The notes under the pieces are model-generated. The model worked only from the letters and a program-made list of their open reading frames with translations, was not told where the DNA came from and made no database searches. The position numbers and the translations under genes were made by a program. Positions 1 through 10,531 of a stretch of DNA of 64,000 nt are shown one piece after another. This stretch comes from Aureobasidium sp. EXF-3400 (lineage: Eukaryota; Ascomycota; Dothideomycetes; Dothideales; Saccotheciaceae). The stretch is taken from assembly GCA_024195585.1 (NCBI GenBank), contig SWBL01000132.1:58433-122432 (forward strand), read 5' to 3'. How positions within the stretch are numbered: position 1 is the stretch's first letter; each line of letters begins with the position of its first letter.

Positions 1-105
1 TCGGTACATAACTTGGTCGCACCTGTCTACCATCAACACCGGTTTTTTCTCACACGGCTCATCCCTTTTCTTTCTTTCTCGTCTCTGTCCTACACATCCT
101 CAAAG

Positions 106-1712
106 ATGGCGCGTTCAAAATCGTCCAGTGAGAGCCTACCATTGTCATCTTCACCTACCGAAAAAGCTCCGGTCGTTCCAAACGAGCAAGCTGCGCCAAA
201 TCCGGAGGTCGTTGTGAGCAGCAACGAGAAAGACGTCGAGGCCGCCGCACCACAACAACCGCCGCCGAACTTCCTTGAAAATATACCCGACGGAGGTCTC
301 CAAGCATGGCTTCAAGTAGCAGCTGGTTGGAGCCTTTTCTTTAACACATGGGGTTAGAATAATCCTGCAATCGCTTTCGTAACCAAGCTAATCAATTCCG
401 GCATCCAGGAATTCTCAACACTGCTAGTCTACCCGTCCTTGGCAATCCATTAAGCTTAACTAACCAAGCTTCTTCTAGTTCGGTGTCTTCCAAACGTACT
501 ACGAGTCTGGTGTTCTGATACATGCTTCTTCGTCAAACATCTCATGGGTCGGTGCGATCCAGTCGTACTGTGTGTTGCTTCTGGGTTTCCTGTCGGGTCC
601 CATCTTCGATCGTGGATACCTTCGACCATTGCTCATCGTTGGATCATTCCTTGTGGTCTTCGGCTTCATGATGCTTAGTCTGTGTCATACCTTCTGGCAA
701 GTTCTTCTGGCTCAAGGCTTCTGCATCGGTATCGGTTCGGGACTCTTGTTCGTGCCTGCCGTCGCCATCCTTCCAACATACTTCAGAACCAAGCTCGGTC
801 TTGCAGTTGGTCTTGCTGCTTGTGGAAGTTCAATGGGTGGTATTATCTATCCCATTGTGTTCTACAGACTGCTCGACCAGATCGGGTTTGGATGGTCTGT
901 TCGAGTATTGGGCTTCCTTGCTTTGGCTACCTTGCTCCTTCCCATCTTCGTCATGAAGCAACGCGTTACGCCACCAAAGGCTCGCGCATTGATTGACACA
1001 ACAGTCTTCAAGGACATCCCTTTCATGCTCTTCGTCATCGGCGCCATGGTAGGATTTATTGGGTTGTACACCGTTTTGTTCTACATCTCTTTCTTCGGAG
1101 AATCGAAAGGATACACCGATGCCAGCATGTCTTTCTACATCGTTCCTATCCTGAACGCAGCGTCCGTGTTCGGTCGTACACTGCCCAACGCTCTTTCCGA
1201 CAAGACTGGCTCTTTCAACATTATCCTTCCTGGTGCAGCCGTCTGCTCTATTCTCATCTTCTGCATGATCGCTGTTGATGGTCTAGGCAGCATCGTCGCT
1301 CTTGCCGTTCTCTTCGGATTTTTCTCTGGTGTCTTCATTGCATTGCCTCCTGTTTGTCTCGTGGCTTTGACCGCGGATAAATCCCGAATTGGCAGTAGAA
1401 TTGGCATGGCCTTCGCTTTTATGGGCTTCGGAACGTTGGCTGGTGTAAGTTCAGTTAAGATGCTACTACCACCGAGCTGCGTGAAATTGCGTTGCAGACT
1501 CGTGGTTTGAAGTTTTTGCCTTTCAATGAACTCTCGCTGACTTGACATGTCCCCAGGGACCCGGTGGCGGTGCCATCTTGCAGAACTACGGTCCAAAACT
1601 GCAATGGACAGGCTTGTGGATCTACGGTGGTGTTGCCTGTGCTGTTGCCGCAGCAATGTTCACCGTAGTCAGAATGATGAAGGCTGGAGGCAAACTCATG
1701 GTCAAGGTATAA
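106..1712 (+). CDS. MFS transporter, monocarboxylate (MCT) type
   Basis: Predicted plasma-membrane transporter of 460 aa. Exons: 106-352, 409-422, 479-1444, 1557-1712; the frame closes exactly. The N-terminus (about 70 aa) is hydrophilic and Ser/Pro rich. It leads into PDGGLQAWLQV, typical of fungal MCT-like MFS proteins, and then NTWGILNT-FGVFQTYYES, the first-helix motif of that family. About twelve hydrophobic segments follow. The ATG at 106 is chosen because the open frame upstream has no other ATG. Exon 2 is a 14-nt micro-exon required to join NTWG to FGVFQTYYES, and the intron after it would have a GC donor. Introns 1 and 2 are both 56 nt, with CTAAT and CTAAC branch-like sites. The substrate cannot be told from sequence; relatives move monocarboxylates, riboflavin or secondary metabolites. 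Confidence 0.88.
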
Positions 1713-1869
1713 GGTCAGGAGAATGGGCATTGAAGCTACGCGACCATGAAGCTCAGGACTTCCAAAAACTAGTAATTGTAATACCAGATCGATTGTCCAA
1801 CACGACTCCGAAAGGATAATTCAAACAACCAGTCGTTCTGATGTTCAAGTCCATCTGATCAAGTCTTGA

Positions 1870-3417
1870 TCACACTCGCCGCTTGAACCGAACCCAACAT
1901 TCCACTGGTTTCTTCGAAAACCCTTCAGTACACTCCAAGACCTTCTGCTCCAAGACAAGCTCATAACGTCTGAAGAGCGTCCCCACAATCAACGACAATT
2001 CCATCAACGCCACGTTCTGTCCCACACAAGCTCTAGGCCCGTAGCTGAACGGATTGAACGCCATCTTCTGCCTGCTCGTAAGAATTCCCGGAAGGAAACG
2101 GTCTGGATTGAAGATTTCGACATCAGGACCCCAGATACTCGCATCGTGGTGAACAGTATAGCTGGGCACACTCAACACTGTTCCAACAGGGAAATGCGTG
2201 TCATCAAACCACACGCCAGTAGCCAAAGTCACAATCCTCGGCAGTCCCAGTGCAGAAGTCGAGTGCAAGCGCATGCCCTCATCAATACAGTGGCGCAAGA
2301 ACGGCAGGTTCTTGACTTGAGCATGCGTTGCTATAGCATCTGTGTCAGGAATCGCGGCATCCAGTTCTTGCTGCAGGCGGGGCAGGATCGTGCCTGGTGC
2401 GTCCCGCTCGCCGGCTAGGATCCAGTAGATTATTGCACACGAAGTGTTGGATACGGTATCGCTGCCTGCGATCAACTGCGTGAGTGCTTCTGAGATTAGC
2501 TCGTCGCGTTGCATGGGCAAGCCATCGGGGCCTTTGCTTTTGAGAAGCAGGGCGAGAATGTCGTGGCGCTTGTTCTGCTCTGGCTTTCCTGTGTCATCGA
2601 GACGTTTTGATACTGCCATGGAAGCAATCCCATGCAGGTTTCTGACTGACTGCATGCCTTTGGTGAAGAAAGGGTCAGGCAGGTACTTCGCGAATGGTCG
2701 TAAAGAGGGCAACCAACCCAACGTCGATGAAACCTCGCCACGTCGATTCAAAGTCTCTACGCCGCGGGTAAGGATAACGGGTCCCCCTGGCTCCTGCGCT
2801 TCACATTCATCACGTCCTTTCTCGACCATCCCGAACGGAGCTCCAAAAGCCAGATCCCCGATGATGTCGAACGCGATGTATGTGCACCAGGGCATCATAT
2901 TCACTCTCGCAAACCCGTTCTCATCTCCTCTGGCCGCAATCTTGTCCAATTGCTTCACCCATCGCTCGAGGTTCTCTGCCATATGCGACTCAAACGCAAC
3001 AACAGCGCCCGGCGAGAAAGCGTGAGCGACAATCTTGCGCTTACGGGTATGCTGCGCGCGGTCTCTGGTATTGAATACACCAGGCACTCCGCTGACAAAA
3101 GCTTCGTAAAAGACGTCTTTGAGAAAACCATTGCCGTGTGCGTACACAACTTGGATGCCGCGTTCGTTTGCGATAGAGATGTGGTTGTAGCCTATCCTGA
3201 CGAGAGTGCCGTATCTCTTATGTGCGGCGTGCACGGCGGCGTATTTTTGGCCTTTGCGAGAGTGGTGCGCTACCCATACATTGCTGAATCTCGCTATCAA
3301 GGGGCCGGGGATGTGGCGGAGGTGGTTGTATGTCGTGAAGTAAGGAACGATATAGTATAGCACGATCCACAGAGGTATAAACATCACGCATAAGAGGAGG
3401 TAGTGTGAAAGGTCCAT
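1870..3417 (-). CDS. Cytochrome P450, CYP53 (benzoate 4-monooxygenase) type
   Basis: Single-exon P450 of 515 aa. An N-terminal membrane anchor (residues about 5-25) precedes the proline hinge HIPGPLIARFSN. The I-helix motif GSDTVSNTS, the K-helix ExxR (EGMRLH) and the heme loop FNPFSYGPRACVGQ with its Cys ligand are all intact. The stretch GNGFLK..FYEAFVSG..GVFNTRDRAQHTRKRK resembles Aspergillus benzoate para-hydroxylase (CYP53). Family members 4-hydroxylate benzoate at the ER for entry into the protocatechuate branch and help detoxify phenolics. The next gene, also on the minus strand, is a flavin monooxygenase, so a small aromatic-degradation neighbourhood is possible but not shown. Family call is firm; the exact substrate is inferred. 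Confidence 0.88.
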   Translation of the reverse strand: MDLSHYLLLCVMFIPLWIVLYYIVPYFTTYNHLRHIPGPLIARFSNVWVAHHSRKGQKYAAVHAAHKRYGTLVRIGYNHISIANERGIQVVYAHGNGFLKDVFYEAFVSGVPGVFNTRDRAQHTRKRKIVAHAFSPGAVVAFESHMAENLERWVKQLDKIAARGDENGFARVNMMPWCTYIAFDIIGDLAFGAPFGMVEKGRDECEAQEPGGPVILTRGVETLNRRGEVSSTLGWLPSLRPFAKYLPDPFFTKGMQSVRNLHGIASMAVSKRLDDTGKPEQNKRHDILALLLKSKGPDGLPMQRDELISEALTQLIAGSDTVSNTSCAIIYWILAGERDAPGTILPRLQQELDAAIPDTDAIATHAQVKNLPFLRHCIDEGMRLHSTSALGLPRIVTLATGVWFDDTHFPVGTVLSVPSYTVHHDASIWGPDVEIFNPDRFLPGILTSRQKMAFNPFSYGPRACVGQNVALMELSLIVGTLFRRYELVLEQKVLECTEGFSKKPVECWVRFKRRV

Positions 3418-3820
3418 ATTGCTACTATTCAGAAGTTCAAGAGGTTGATGATATTCTTGTGTAGACAGCTACTCGCATTCGAAGTTCCCACGCGGTTTTG
3501 TAGTTTTCTGTGCAAGTGTCAGCTGATCAGCTGTATCATGTCAGATCAAGGTGTTTGAGTTGACTTCCCCACTCTTTGCGTAACTGGTATCAGTCCAAAG
3601 TCGGCCGTATCAAGTGGGGTAGAGGAGGGGCAAGTCTGCGACCATCAAGAATCTCGAATGGGGAAACACCAAACGAATATCGGTATCTTGCATGTTATAC
3701 GAAATTGTAAACTAGAAAATCACTCAGGTGTTGTGTATGCAGATGCAAGAATAGTGCTTGACTTGTAGTCCAACCAGATTGATAGCTTGGACCGAATGGC
3801 AGTGCTACAAGACAACCTGA
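3418..3820. other. Intergenic, promoter side of the P450
   Basis: About 400 bp between the P450 start and the stop of the flavin monooxygenase gene, both on the minus strand. It must hold the P450 promoter. I see no convincing open frame, RNA gene or repeat. Confidence 0.6.
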
Positions 3821-5323
3821 TTATCCGCTCCAGGTATACTGCCTCGAAGGATGCCATTCTCTAGCTCTTGGACCTTCGCCATCTTGCAAGTAATTCTCGC
3901 GCATAGTGCTTCCGGCATACTTCTCCTGCAAAACTCCTCGTTTCCTCAATTCAGGCCACAAGAACGTGACCAGATCCTCAAAAGTGTCCGGTGTGACCGC
4001 GTAATTGATGTTGAATCCATCGACTCCTGCCTCCTCAACCCATCGTTCGAGGATGTCCGCTACAGTGGTCGGACTGCCGATAGCTCGTGGATGAGCGCCT
4101 GAGATGGCAAGATGCTCGAGGACGTGCTTCTTCGTCCACTTGAGATCTTTAGTACCAGGAACCGTCTCCGTCCAAGACGCAATCATGGACTGAATAGCAG
4201 GTGCCTTTGTACTAAACGCAAAGTCCTCATCATCGGTGAAAGTAGACAAATCAGTACCCGTCCAACCTCCAAACAACGCAGCAGTACCCTCAGTATCAGC
4301 ATACTTTAGATAATCCTCGAATTTGGCTTGGGCCTTTTCGTCGGTTTCATCTACGCAGATGAAAATGCCTGCGATGAACTTTATGCTGTCTTCAGGTCTG
4401 CCGGTTGAGCGAAGCAGGGCTTTGGTTTCAGCGACCACTTTGGCAGTTTTGGCGGGCACGAGACCGGGAAGGAACATTGCTTCTGCGTGTTTTGCAGCAA
4501 AGTCTTTGCCTGCTTTGGATGCGCCTGCTTGTAGCAAGAAAGGCGTACGCTGAGGCGAAGGATCCACAATATTGGGACCTGCCGATTTGAAGTATTTGCT
4601 ATTTTCGATTAGTCCAGCTCGTTGCAACATGATACACCGCACTTACCCTTCATGGTTGATCTTTCTGACTTTATCTGGGTTTGTCCAGACACCAGTCTCT
4701 TTATCCGCCTCGACAGCAGTATCTTGCCAACTGCCCTCCAGCAGTTTGTAGAACACATCCATGAACTCGTCAGCAATTCTATAGCGCTCATCATGCTCTA
4801 TGTTACCCTCCAAACCATAAGACTTTGCCGCGCTTTCCAGATAACTAGTAACGATATTCCAACCAACCCTACCGTTTGTAACTTGATCCAGCGTCGAAAA
4901 CTTCCTCGCCAAAGCATAAGGATGCTCATAAGTGGTAGAGGCCGTGATACCGAAAGATAGATTCTTCGTCGCGTACGCCAAAGCAGACACCAACAAATCA
5001 ATCTGGAGGATGGGAATCTGGGCGCCACTGCTGAGAGCGGCGTCATTGCTGCTCTGATATACGTCGTAGATGCCGAGTACGTCCGCGAAAAAGATGCCGT
5101 GGAAGTGGTTTTCATCCAGGAATTTTGCGAGCTTGACCCAATGGTCTAGTGTTTGTTTCTGCTGCGAAGGATGTCTCCAGAGACCTTACATATGCTTTAG
5201 TGATAGTGAGCAGATCGGTCAGTGCCGGCGCATACCTGGTGCGAGGTGTCCTGGTGCAGTCATGGCGAAGGCGTTCATGATCCATGGCTTTTTGGCCTTG
5301 TCAGTGTTGTCTTGAGAAGCCAT
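3821..5323 (-). CDS. FMN-dependent monooxygenase, NtaA/SnaA/DszA family
   Basis: Luciferase-like (TIM-barrel) flavin monooxygenase of 467 aa. Exons on the minus strand: 5323-5236, 5184-4647, 4598-3821; introns of 51 and 48 nt; the frame closes. Diagnostic stretches are AFAMTAPGHLAPG-LWRHP near the N-terminus, the long NGRVGWNIVTSYLESAAKSYG region, and INHEG-KYF followed by PQRTPFLLQAGAS. These match the family that oxidises nitrilotriacetate, dibenzothiophene sulfone or related small xenobiotics with FMNH2 supplied by a separate reductase. Fungal members are common and mostly uncharacterised. There is no signal peptide, so a cytosolic enzyme is expected. Substrate unknown. Confidence 0.88.
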
Positions 5324-5621
5324 AGTTTAAGCGATTCTTCGATTTCCAATCTGTCTAAAATAAGCTGCAACTGTCGAAGGTGGTTGGGTTGTAGTGCGTA
5401 AAAGACAGTTATATGTTCGACTTTCGGATATGGTGGAGATAAGAAATATTGCGTGCTCGCACATCACAAGCACGCATCCTCACAACCCCCTCCCTTGAAC
5501 AGTTTGTTTCCTGTGTTAGTCTCTCAACACTTTCATTGTTGTTTATGTCCGGTTGTTCGATCTGGGCAGGTGAAGGATTCGGAGATCCAATGAATACAAG
5601 AATTGCATTTAGGCTGCAGAA

Positions 5622-6525
5622 TTACCGATCGCTTGTTTGAAGAGACACCTTCTGGTCGCGGTAAGCGACATCTCCCTTTGCTGTCTTTTCCTTCTTTGTC
5701 TTGTGTACCCAAATGTAAACAAAAGGATATATCGTCTCTGGAATCATAGTCAAAGCAATGACCGCAACACTTACACCTGAACCAACATACGACCAGTTCT
5801 GCGGCACATTCAGATAGCGCCATGCGAACACACCGTACGCTGTCCAGCAGCCAAGATATCTTGTTATCCTACGCCAACATAAGTATCTGGATTACCATCG
5901 CATCTCCCGAGACTCGGACTTACCAGATTTCCAAAGAATGACCTTTGGTATCCCAGTTCTTGATCAAAAGGTACAAACTTCCCCAACCGATGGGAAATTG
6001 TAACGCCAAACCAGTCCAATAGGCGGTAACCTGTTCGCGCTCATCTGGCCATATTTGCGCGACTTTCCAGAAGAACGCCAGACATGCAATGATACCCAAA
6101 ATCATTCTTCCGACCACTGGAGAGCGAGTACCAGGTGCCCGTGTGCTAAGAATTGTGACTGTTGCAAAGGTAAAGTCTAGCAGAAACCACATGGAAAAGC
6201 TGATGCGTTCGAAGGTTGTAGTCGTTGTCGTGTAGGCATAGAATATCTCGTAGGCCATTGTTCCACAGCTGATCGCGACGAGTCAGTATATTCGTGTATC
6301 GTGGATCAAGAGTATGCTTTACGTGAACTCGATGAAGCCGGCGCATGTCTTGTCTCGGTATGTACGTATCATGTAGAACACGTAGCAAAGCGCATAGATG
6401 ACACCGCAAGAAATGATCAGACCATCTTGAATATACAAATAGCTTTCCGGCGGGTTCAGTGCTAAGTCTGATGGTTGCACTACCAGATGTGCGCCACGAT
6501 AATTATTCGCAAGTTCGAAGGCCAT
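5622..6525 (-). CDS. Polytopic membrane protein, PaxB/Pyr4-like
   Basis: Spliced product of 264 aa. Exons: 6525-6323, 6268-5924, 5868-5622; introns of 54 and 55 nt; the frame closes. It contains about seven hydrophobic helices and the internal motif CGTMAYEIFYAYTTT, where the Tyr/Glu pair resembles the W/Y-E pair in the membrane-bound terpene cyclase family (PaxB, Pyr4). Length also fits that family (about 240-270 aa). No prenyltransferase or epoxidase lies next to it, so a terpene cyclase role is only a structural guess; many fungi carry orphan members of unknown function. An in-frame ATG at 6618 would add 31 residues; the start at 6525 is preferred because the added stretch is non-hydrophobic and unremarkable. 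Confidence 0.72.
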
Positions 6526-7575
6526 GTCGGAATCGCGACAAGTAGGTTGAGTTGTCCGACAGAATCTCGATTGGTCGGAGTCAAGGTGGCAGGGTATCGA
6601 AGCAGAGCGTAGAGGCACTCGAGCGGGACTCTCGGAACATGATATATATACTGTTCATGACATCTGCCATGCTTTGAAATATGCTCTCCGTAGGGTTCCG
6701 CTCAAGCAGGTCATCAGCAGTCTTGAAGCCGCGGAGCGGTCGTACGCCAAGACACGAAAGCCATGTGTTGCAAACATTGTCTGGAACAGAGAGTGTAGAT
6801 GCTACAGATCAAGTCAAGCATTGTGTGGTTTGCGCGTGGTCGGAGTCCAATAAAAACTTGCGCAACATACGGGCCATAACGTGGTGAAGACAAGTGAGTC
6901 ACTCCTGCGGGGGTACAAACTAGTTGGGCGACAAAAGCGACGCTGACCGACGACGCCGCTCTTGTCGCTCCCTCTACTTGCATCGTGGACAAGTCCGACA
7001 CGTCTGATATAGACCCTCTCGCTCAAACGACCTTGATTGCAGCTTGTTTCTCAGGCATCTCGAATCCAAGACTTGTTTGCAAAGCTTCACTTGCAAGAGC
7101 ACTTTTACCAGTATCTGTTCAGATGGTTCCCATTCCACATTCTCTGGGGAAAGTCAGAACTATCCTGTTGTCGTACGACAAAGTCAAGGACGATGTTCAC
7201 CCAGTCACCGTCAAGCACTACGTCGAGATCCTTGAACGCACTGTAACTTCGCTGTAAAAGTGCCTATTACAAACGAGGAACTCAAGCAAGAGCTACGCAC
7301 TTCCATCAAGTCCGGGCACAGATATGCTTACGAAAACAATCGTCTCTCTGTCACTGTTTCTGATGTTACAACCAAGGCTCGACAATCTGATGTTCAAGAC
7401 TCGACTCGGCGCGACCAAAGATTTTCTAGACGAATACACAAGCTCTGAGAACCGAGCATGCAAATCAGTCGGCGTGGTTGGGTGTATGCACAGCGATCTG
7501 TCCTAGCTATGTCATGATCTCCTTCAAACATGGACCAGATGGAGCAGAACTTGAGAGCGTTTGGCACCGACACTT
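6526..7575. other. Intergenic, no supported gene
   Basis: About 1.05 kb. Short open frames on both strands (for example near 6985-7257) lack motifs, splice partners or biased composition. It contains the promoter of the membrane-protein gene at 5622-6525 and the 3' end of the gene starting at 8220. I see nothing else. Confidence 0.5.
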
Positions 7576-8220
7576 TCAAATGTCGATATGACAATGAGGC
7601 AATGTAAAGGATGACTCTTCTTCAGTTGGACCTTCGAAGGTGAACTGAGCGTGTTCTCCCGCATCGAGTATTGACAAAGCATCCATGCACAGTGGTCCAG
7701 TCGCCTCTTCCAGATCACCCCAGATCCATATCTGAGCCGTCTGACCTGGTTTTAGAACAATCTTGTAACGCTTGCCCTCGACTAAAAGGCCTTGGTAGCG
7801 TTCAAGAAGACGGCTCTTCTTGAAAATAACAGTGCGGAAGGTCTTCTCACCCGGTCGAAGCGTGAGCGTCTGGTGTCGAACAGGCGAGGTAGCAGAGAAA
7901 GGGAAAGATAGCTCTTGTAGTTGTTCTACACTCAACATGTGTGGTGTATTCCAATAAGATGGCGATGGAGGCAGGATGATCTCCTCGTTAGTTTCAGCAT
8001 CCATCACAACCAAGAATCTGTCCCAAAGAAAATCGTTTGAGGTCAAGATGGTATCGCGTGTATTGACGGTGATCCTACTTGTCACCGCAGCGTCGAGAGC
8101 GAGTGTCAGACTGAGATGCATCTCTTCTGGTGCACGACATTTTCCAGGACTCGGATGCGTAGTTGTCAAAGAGGTAGATGCAGTAATTGCTGTAGGTTGA
8201 TCTACACTCAATGAGGCCAT
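7576..8220 (-). CDS. Hypothetical protein, 214 aa
   Basis: Single exon with a clear ATG. I do not recognise the family. The product is soluble, with no signal peptide or membrane segment. It has a beta-rich look: regularly spaced hydrophobic stretches, for example HLSLTLALDAAVTSRITVNTRD early and the motif LKPGQTAQIWIWGDLEEATG near residue 170. It lies 25 bp downstream of the stop of the H3-tail protein gene on the same strand, so the two may be co-expressed. Codon use and length make it a credible gene, but no function can be assigned. Confidence 0.65.
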   Translation of the reverse strand: MASLSVDQPTAITASTSLTTTHPSPGKCRAPEEMHLSLTLALDAAVTSRITVNTRDTILTSNDFLWDRFLVVMDAETNEEIILPPSPSYWNTPHMLSVEQLQELSFPFSATSPVRHQTLTLRPGEKTFRTVIFKKSRLLERYQGLLVEGKRYKIVLKPGQTAQIWIWGDLEEATGPLCMDALSILDAGEHAQFTFEGPTEEESSFTLPHCHIDI

Positions 8221-8245
8221 GAATCTGGGATATGATTAGCCATGT

Positions 8246-9745
8246 CTACGCTACATGCGATGCTAGTGCGGCATACATCGGGGTCTCAGCACACACGACG
8301 AGCCAGGTGAAGAGCATCTGAGCTGCGTCATCCCAGCCGCCTGCATGCATGACTTCAAGCACAGAGCCTGCCATTGCCACATCTCTGGTGACAATCTTCG
8401 GACCAGCTTCCCATGCCATGTGCTCGTCAAAGTATAAGCATACGTGCGACTGGGGTCGATCTGGCGGTCCAGCATAGCTTGTCGGCAATCTACCACACGT
8501 AGGTCGACTCGCCATGTCGTCGTCGTTATGCGAAAGTGCTGATGATAAGTCGGGCACAAAATAGACGTGTAGCATCCAGGGAACGCTTCTCAGAAGCTTG
8601 CGGTTCAGAGCAGCAAAAAATGCTTGAGGTGACTCCGCTCGTGGACCTATGACATAGAGAGTATAGGAGAATTTTGGGTCGCAAGAGGCATGTGTGATAC
8701 TACTGCAATCAACGCACTTCTTTCCCATGTGGTCAACCACCTCGTGTGCCTCGATGTTATCTGACTCGACTCTCAGTGCAGGCGTACACGCAATTGATGG
8801 TGGTCGCTTCATAGAATGTGCAATGCTTTTGGGCATCTGAGTATCTGGATCACATCGCTCGCCATAGGTGATGATGTCTTCCCATTCAAGAGAGTTGGTG
8901 AACTGATCACCCTCATCATCTTCGTACTCGCATCCATCATCGACCCGTGGTTTCTTCTCGGTTCGCAGATAACCGCGAGTGATCTGTTTGGCGACTGGCT
9001 TATCTGGCAAAGTATTGAATTCTAAGCTGCGAGGATCTTCAGGCCAACCCAGAGCGATATTGCGATCCGTCAACGAGCTGAGTGCCCACTCGTGGCCTTC
9101 ATCATACCAGACAGACTGCAGAAAACGTTCGGCAAGCTGATCAACATGTGTATGGCGCTGTACCAGCAGGTCCTGCCTTAGACCAGGAAGTGCGAGTTCT
9201 TCTTCGTCCTGATAGCCCTTAGAATCATTGACGTGGTTCTCAAATTCGCGCTCACTGCCGTCGCGGCCAAGCAACTGAGCAGTATACTCCGCCGAAAGAA
9301 GTCCCTTCGTCTCCCAGTCCACATCATCTACCACAAGCAGTTCTTTGCGGTTTAGCAAGATGGGACCCTTGCCTAGCGACTTTCGATGTCGCTTTTCTTG
9401 CTCATGGTGGTTGATACAATCCAGTATAGAGGTCTGAGGAACACCGAAGATTTCTAATCGCCAGTCACAATTTTCGTTAAACCTGATAGCGGCATCATTG
9501 GAGAAAATGTAGTGTCTCAACTTTTCAGGGAAATCGCTATCGGTGGAGAGGCTCGCAGCACTTGACAATATGTATATCTGGAACGGGAAGAAGCCAACTT
9601 CCCGGAACGAGGATTTACTCGGAATGGCGATGTTGTTTCCAGTATGGTCGATGATCGTCCGGGGCTTGAACGTGCGGCTCGAGAGCTGTTTCGTGGGCGG
9701 TCTCACTCCAGCTGACTTGCGAGCTGTTTGCTTAGTCCTCGCCAT
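8246..9745 (-). CDS. Protein with an N-terminal histone H3-tail mimic, 499 aa
   Basis: Single-exon protein starting MARTKQTARKSAGVRPPTKQ. After the initiator Met, residues 1-10 are identical to histone H3 (ARTKQTARKS). The H3 spacing then continues to about residue 23: G12, P16, K18, Q19, L20 and S22 are retained, while K14 and K23 positions are Arg. The rest shows no histone fold. It has an acidic middle (VDDGCEYEDDEGDQF) and a C-terminal part with several Trp/Cys residues that I cannot assign. The equivalents of H3 K4, K9 and S10 are present, so chromatin writers or readers could act on it; that is inference. It may be an H3 exon capture or a convergent tail. Gene call firm, function unknown. 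Confidence 0.8.
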   Translation of the reverse strand: MARTKQTARKSAGVRPPTKQLSSRTFKPRTIIDHTGNNIAIPSKSSFREVGFFPFQIYILSSAASLSTDSDFPEKLRHYIFSNDAAIRFNENCDWRLEIFGVPQTSILDCINHHEQEKRHRKSLGKGPILLNRKELLVVDDVDWETKGLLSAEYTAQLLGRDGSEREFENHVNDSKGYQDEEELALPGLRQDLLVQRHTHVDQLAERFLQSVWYDEGHEWALSSLTDRNIALGWPEDPRSLEFNTLPDKPVAKQITRGYLRTEKKPRVDDGCEYEDDEGDQFTNSLEWEDIITYGERCDPDTQMPKSIAHSMKRPPSIACTPALRVESDNIEAHEVVDHMGKKCVDCSSITHASCDPKFSYTLYVIGPRAESPQAFFAALNRKLLRSVPWMLHVYFVPDLSSALSHNDDDMASRPTCGRLPTSYAGPPDRPQSHVCLYFDEHMAWEAGPKIVTRDVAMAGSVLEVMHAGGWDDAAQMLFTWLVVCAETPMYAALASHVA

Positions 9746-10531
9746 GATCTGGAAAATCGTTGCGAAAGTCTATGTAATGTGTGAACATTGTTCAAGTAAA
9801 CAACGAAGTGCAACGCATGATGTTGCCTGATTGTTTCATCGCGACGCGGAGACGCGACAACGACACGAAAGGCACCCATTCCTTCCACGTCGACATCGTG
9901 CGGTGATATTCCTGATGACAAGACTCAATCGAAGATGGAAATCTTAGAATCACCGTATCGTACGAAGCTTTATCACCTCCAAGAAATATCCGTGACTGGC
10001 ATGCCTACGGTGCTGCGGAGGTCCTCATCGCGAAGACGATGTTCAAAGCATCGTGATCCAGGAACACCACCAGCGCCTTACACAAGGATATGTCGATGCT
10101 CTTGTCGTCGCTTCGCCTGGGGTTCCGCTACATGGCCGGCATAATGTTATACAGAAAAAGTGTCCTCAAAAGTCAGTTTTATGGGTGGCTCAAAGTTCGA
10201 CGAATTGAGTCTGCTTCTGTCGCCAAGCCTTGCCATCGACACCAACCCCACCTTGTACTGTTCTCGGGTCATGATTCTCCGTCCGCATCACTCGAACGAC
10301 AGTGTCGGTCTACTTATCCTTATGTGAGCTGTGCGAGAGGGTTCAGGGTTGCATTATGGATGTGATCGCCAATGCCCCGCCGGACACCTCCACGCTACTC
10401 CTCTTTAGCCTGAACAATTGAAATGGACATCAACGTCACTGGTCATTCCACGATGTGATGAGCAGATATAAACCTAGGATGTGAATCCTCATATTCAGAT
10501 CGGGCTTCGGAGTCGCTTCCATTGTCACGTT
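9746..10531. promoter_or_regulatory. Divergent intergenic region, H3-tail gene / GH31
   Basis: About 790 bp between divergently transcribed genes. A TATA-like GATATAAA lies at 10465-10472, about 60 bp before the GH31 ATG. Short open frames (for example 9935-10144) look like chance. No repeats seen. Confidence 0.5.
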
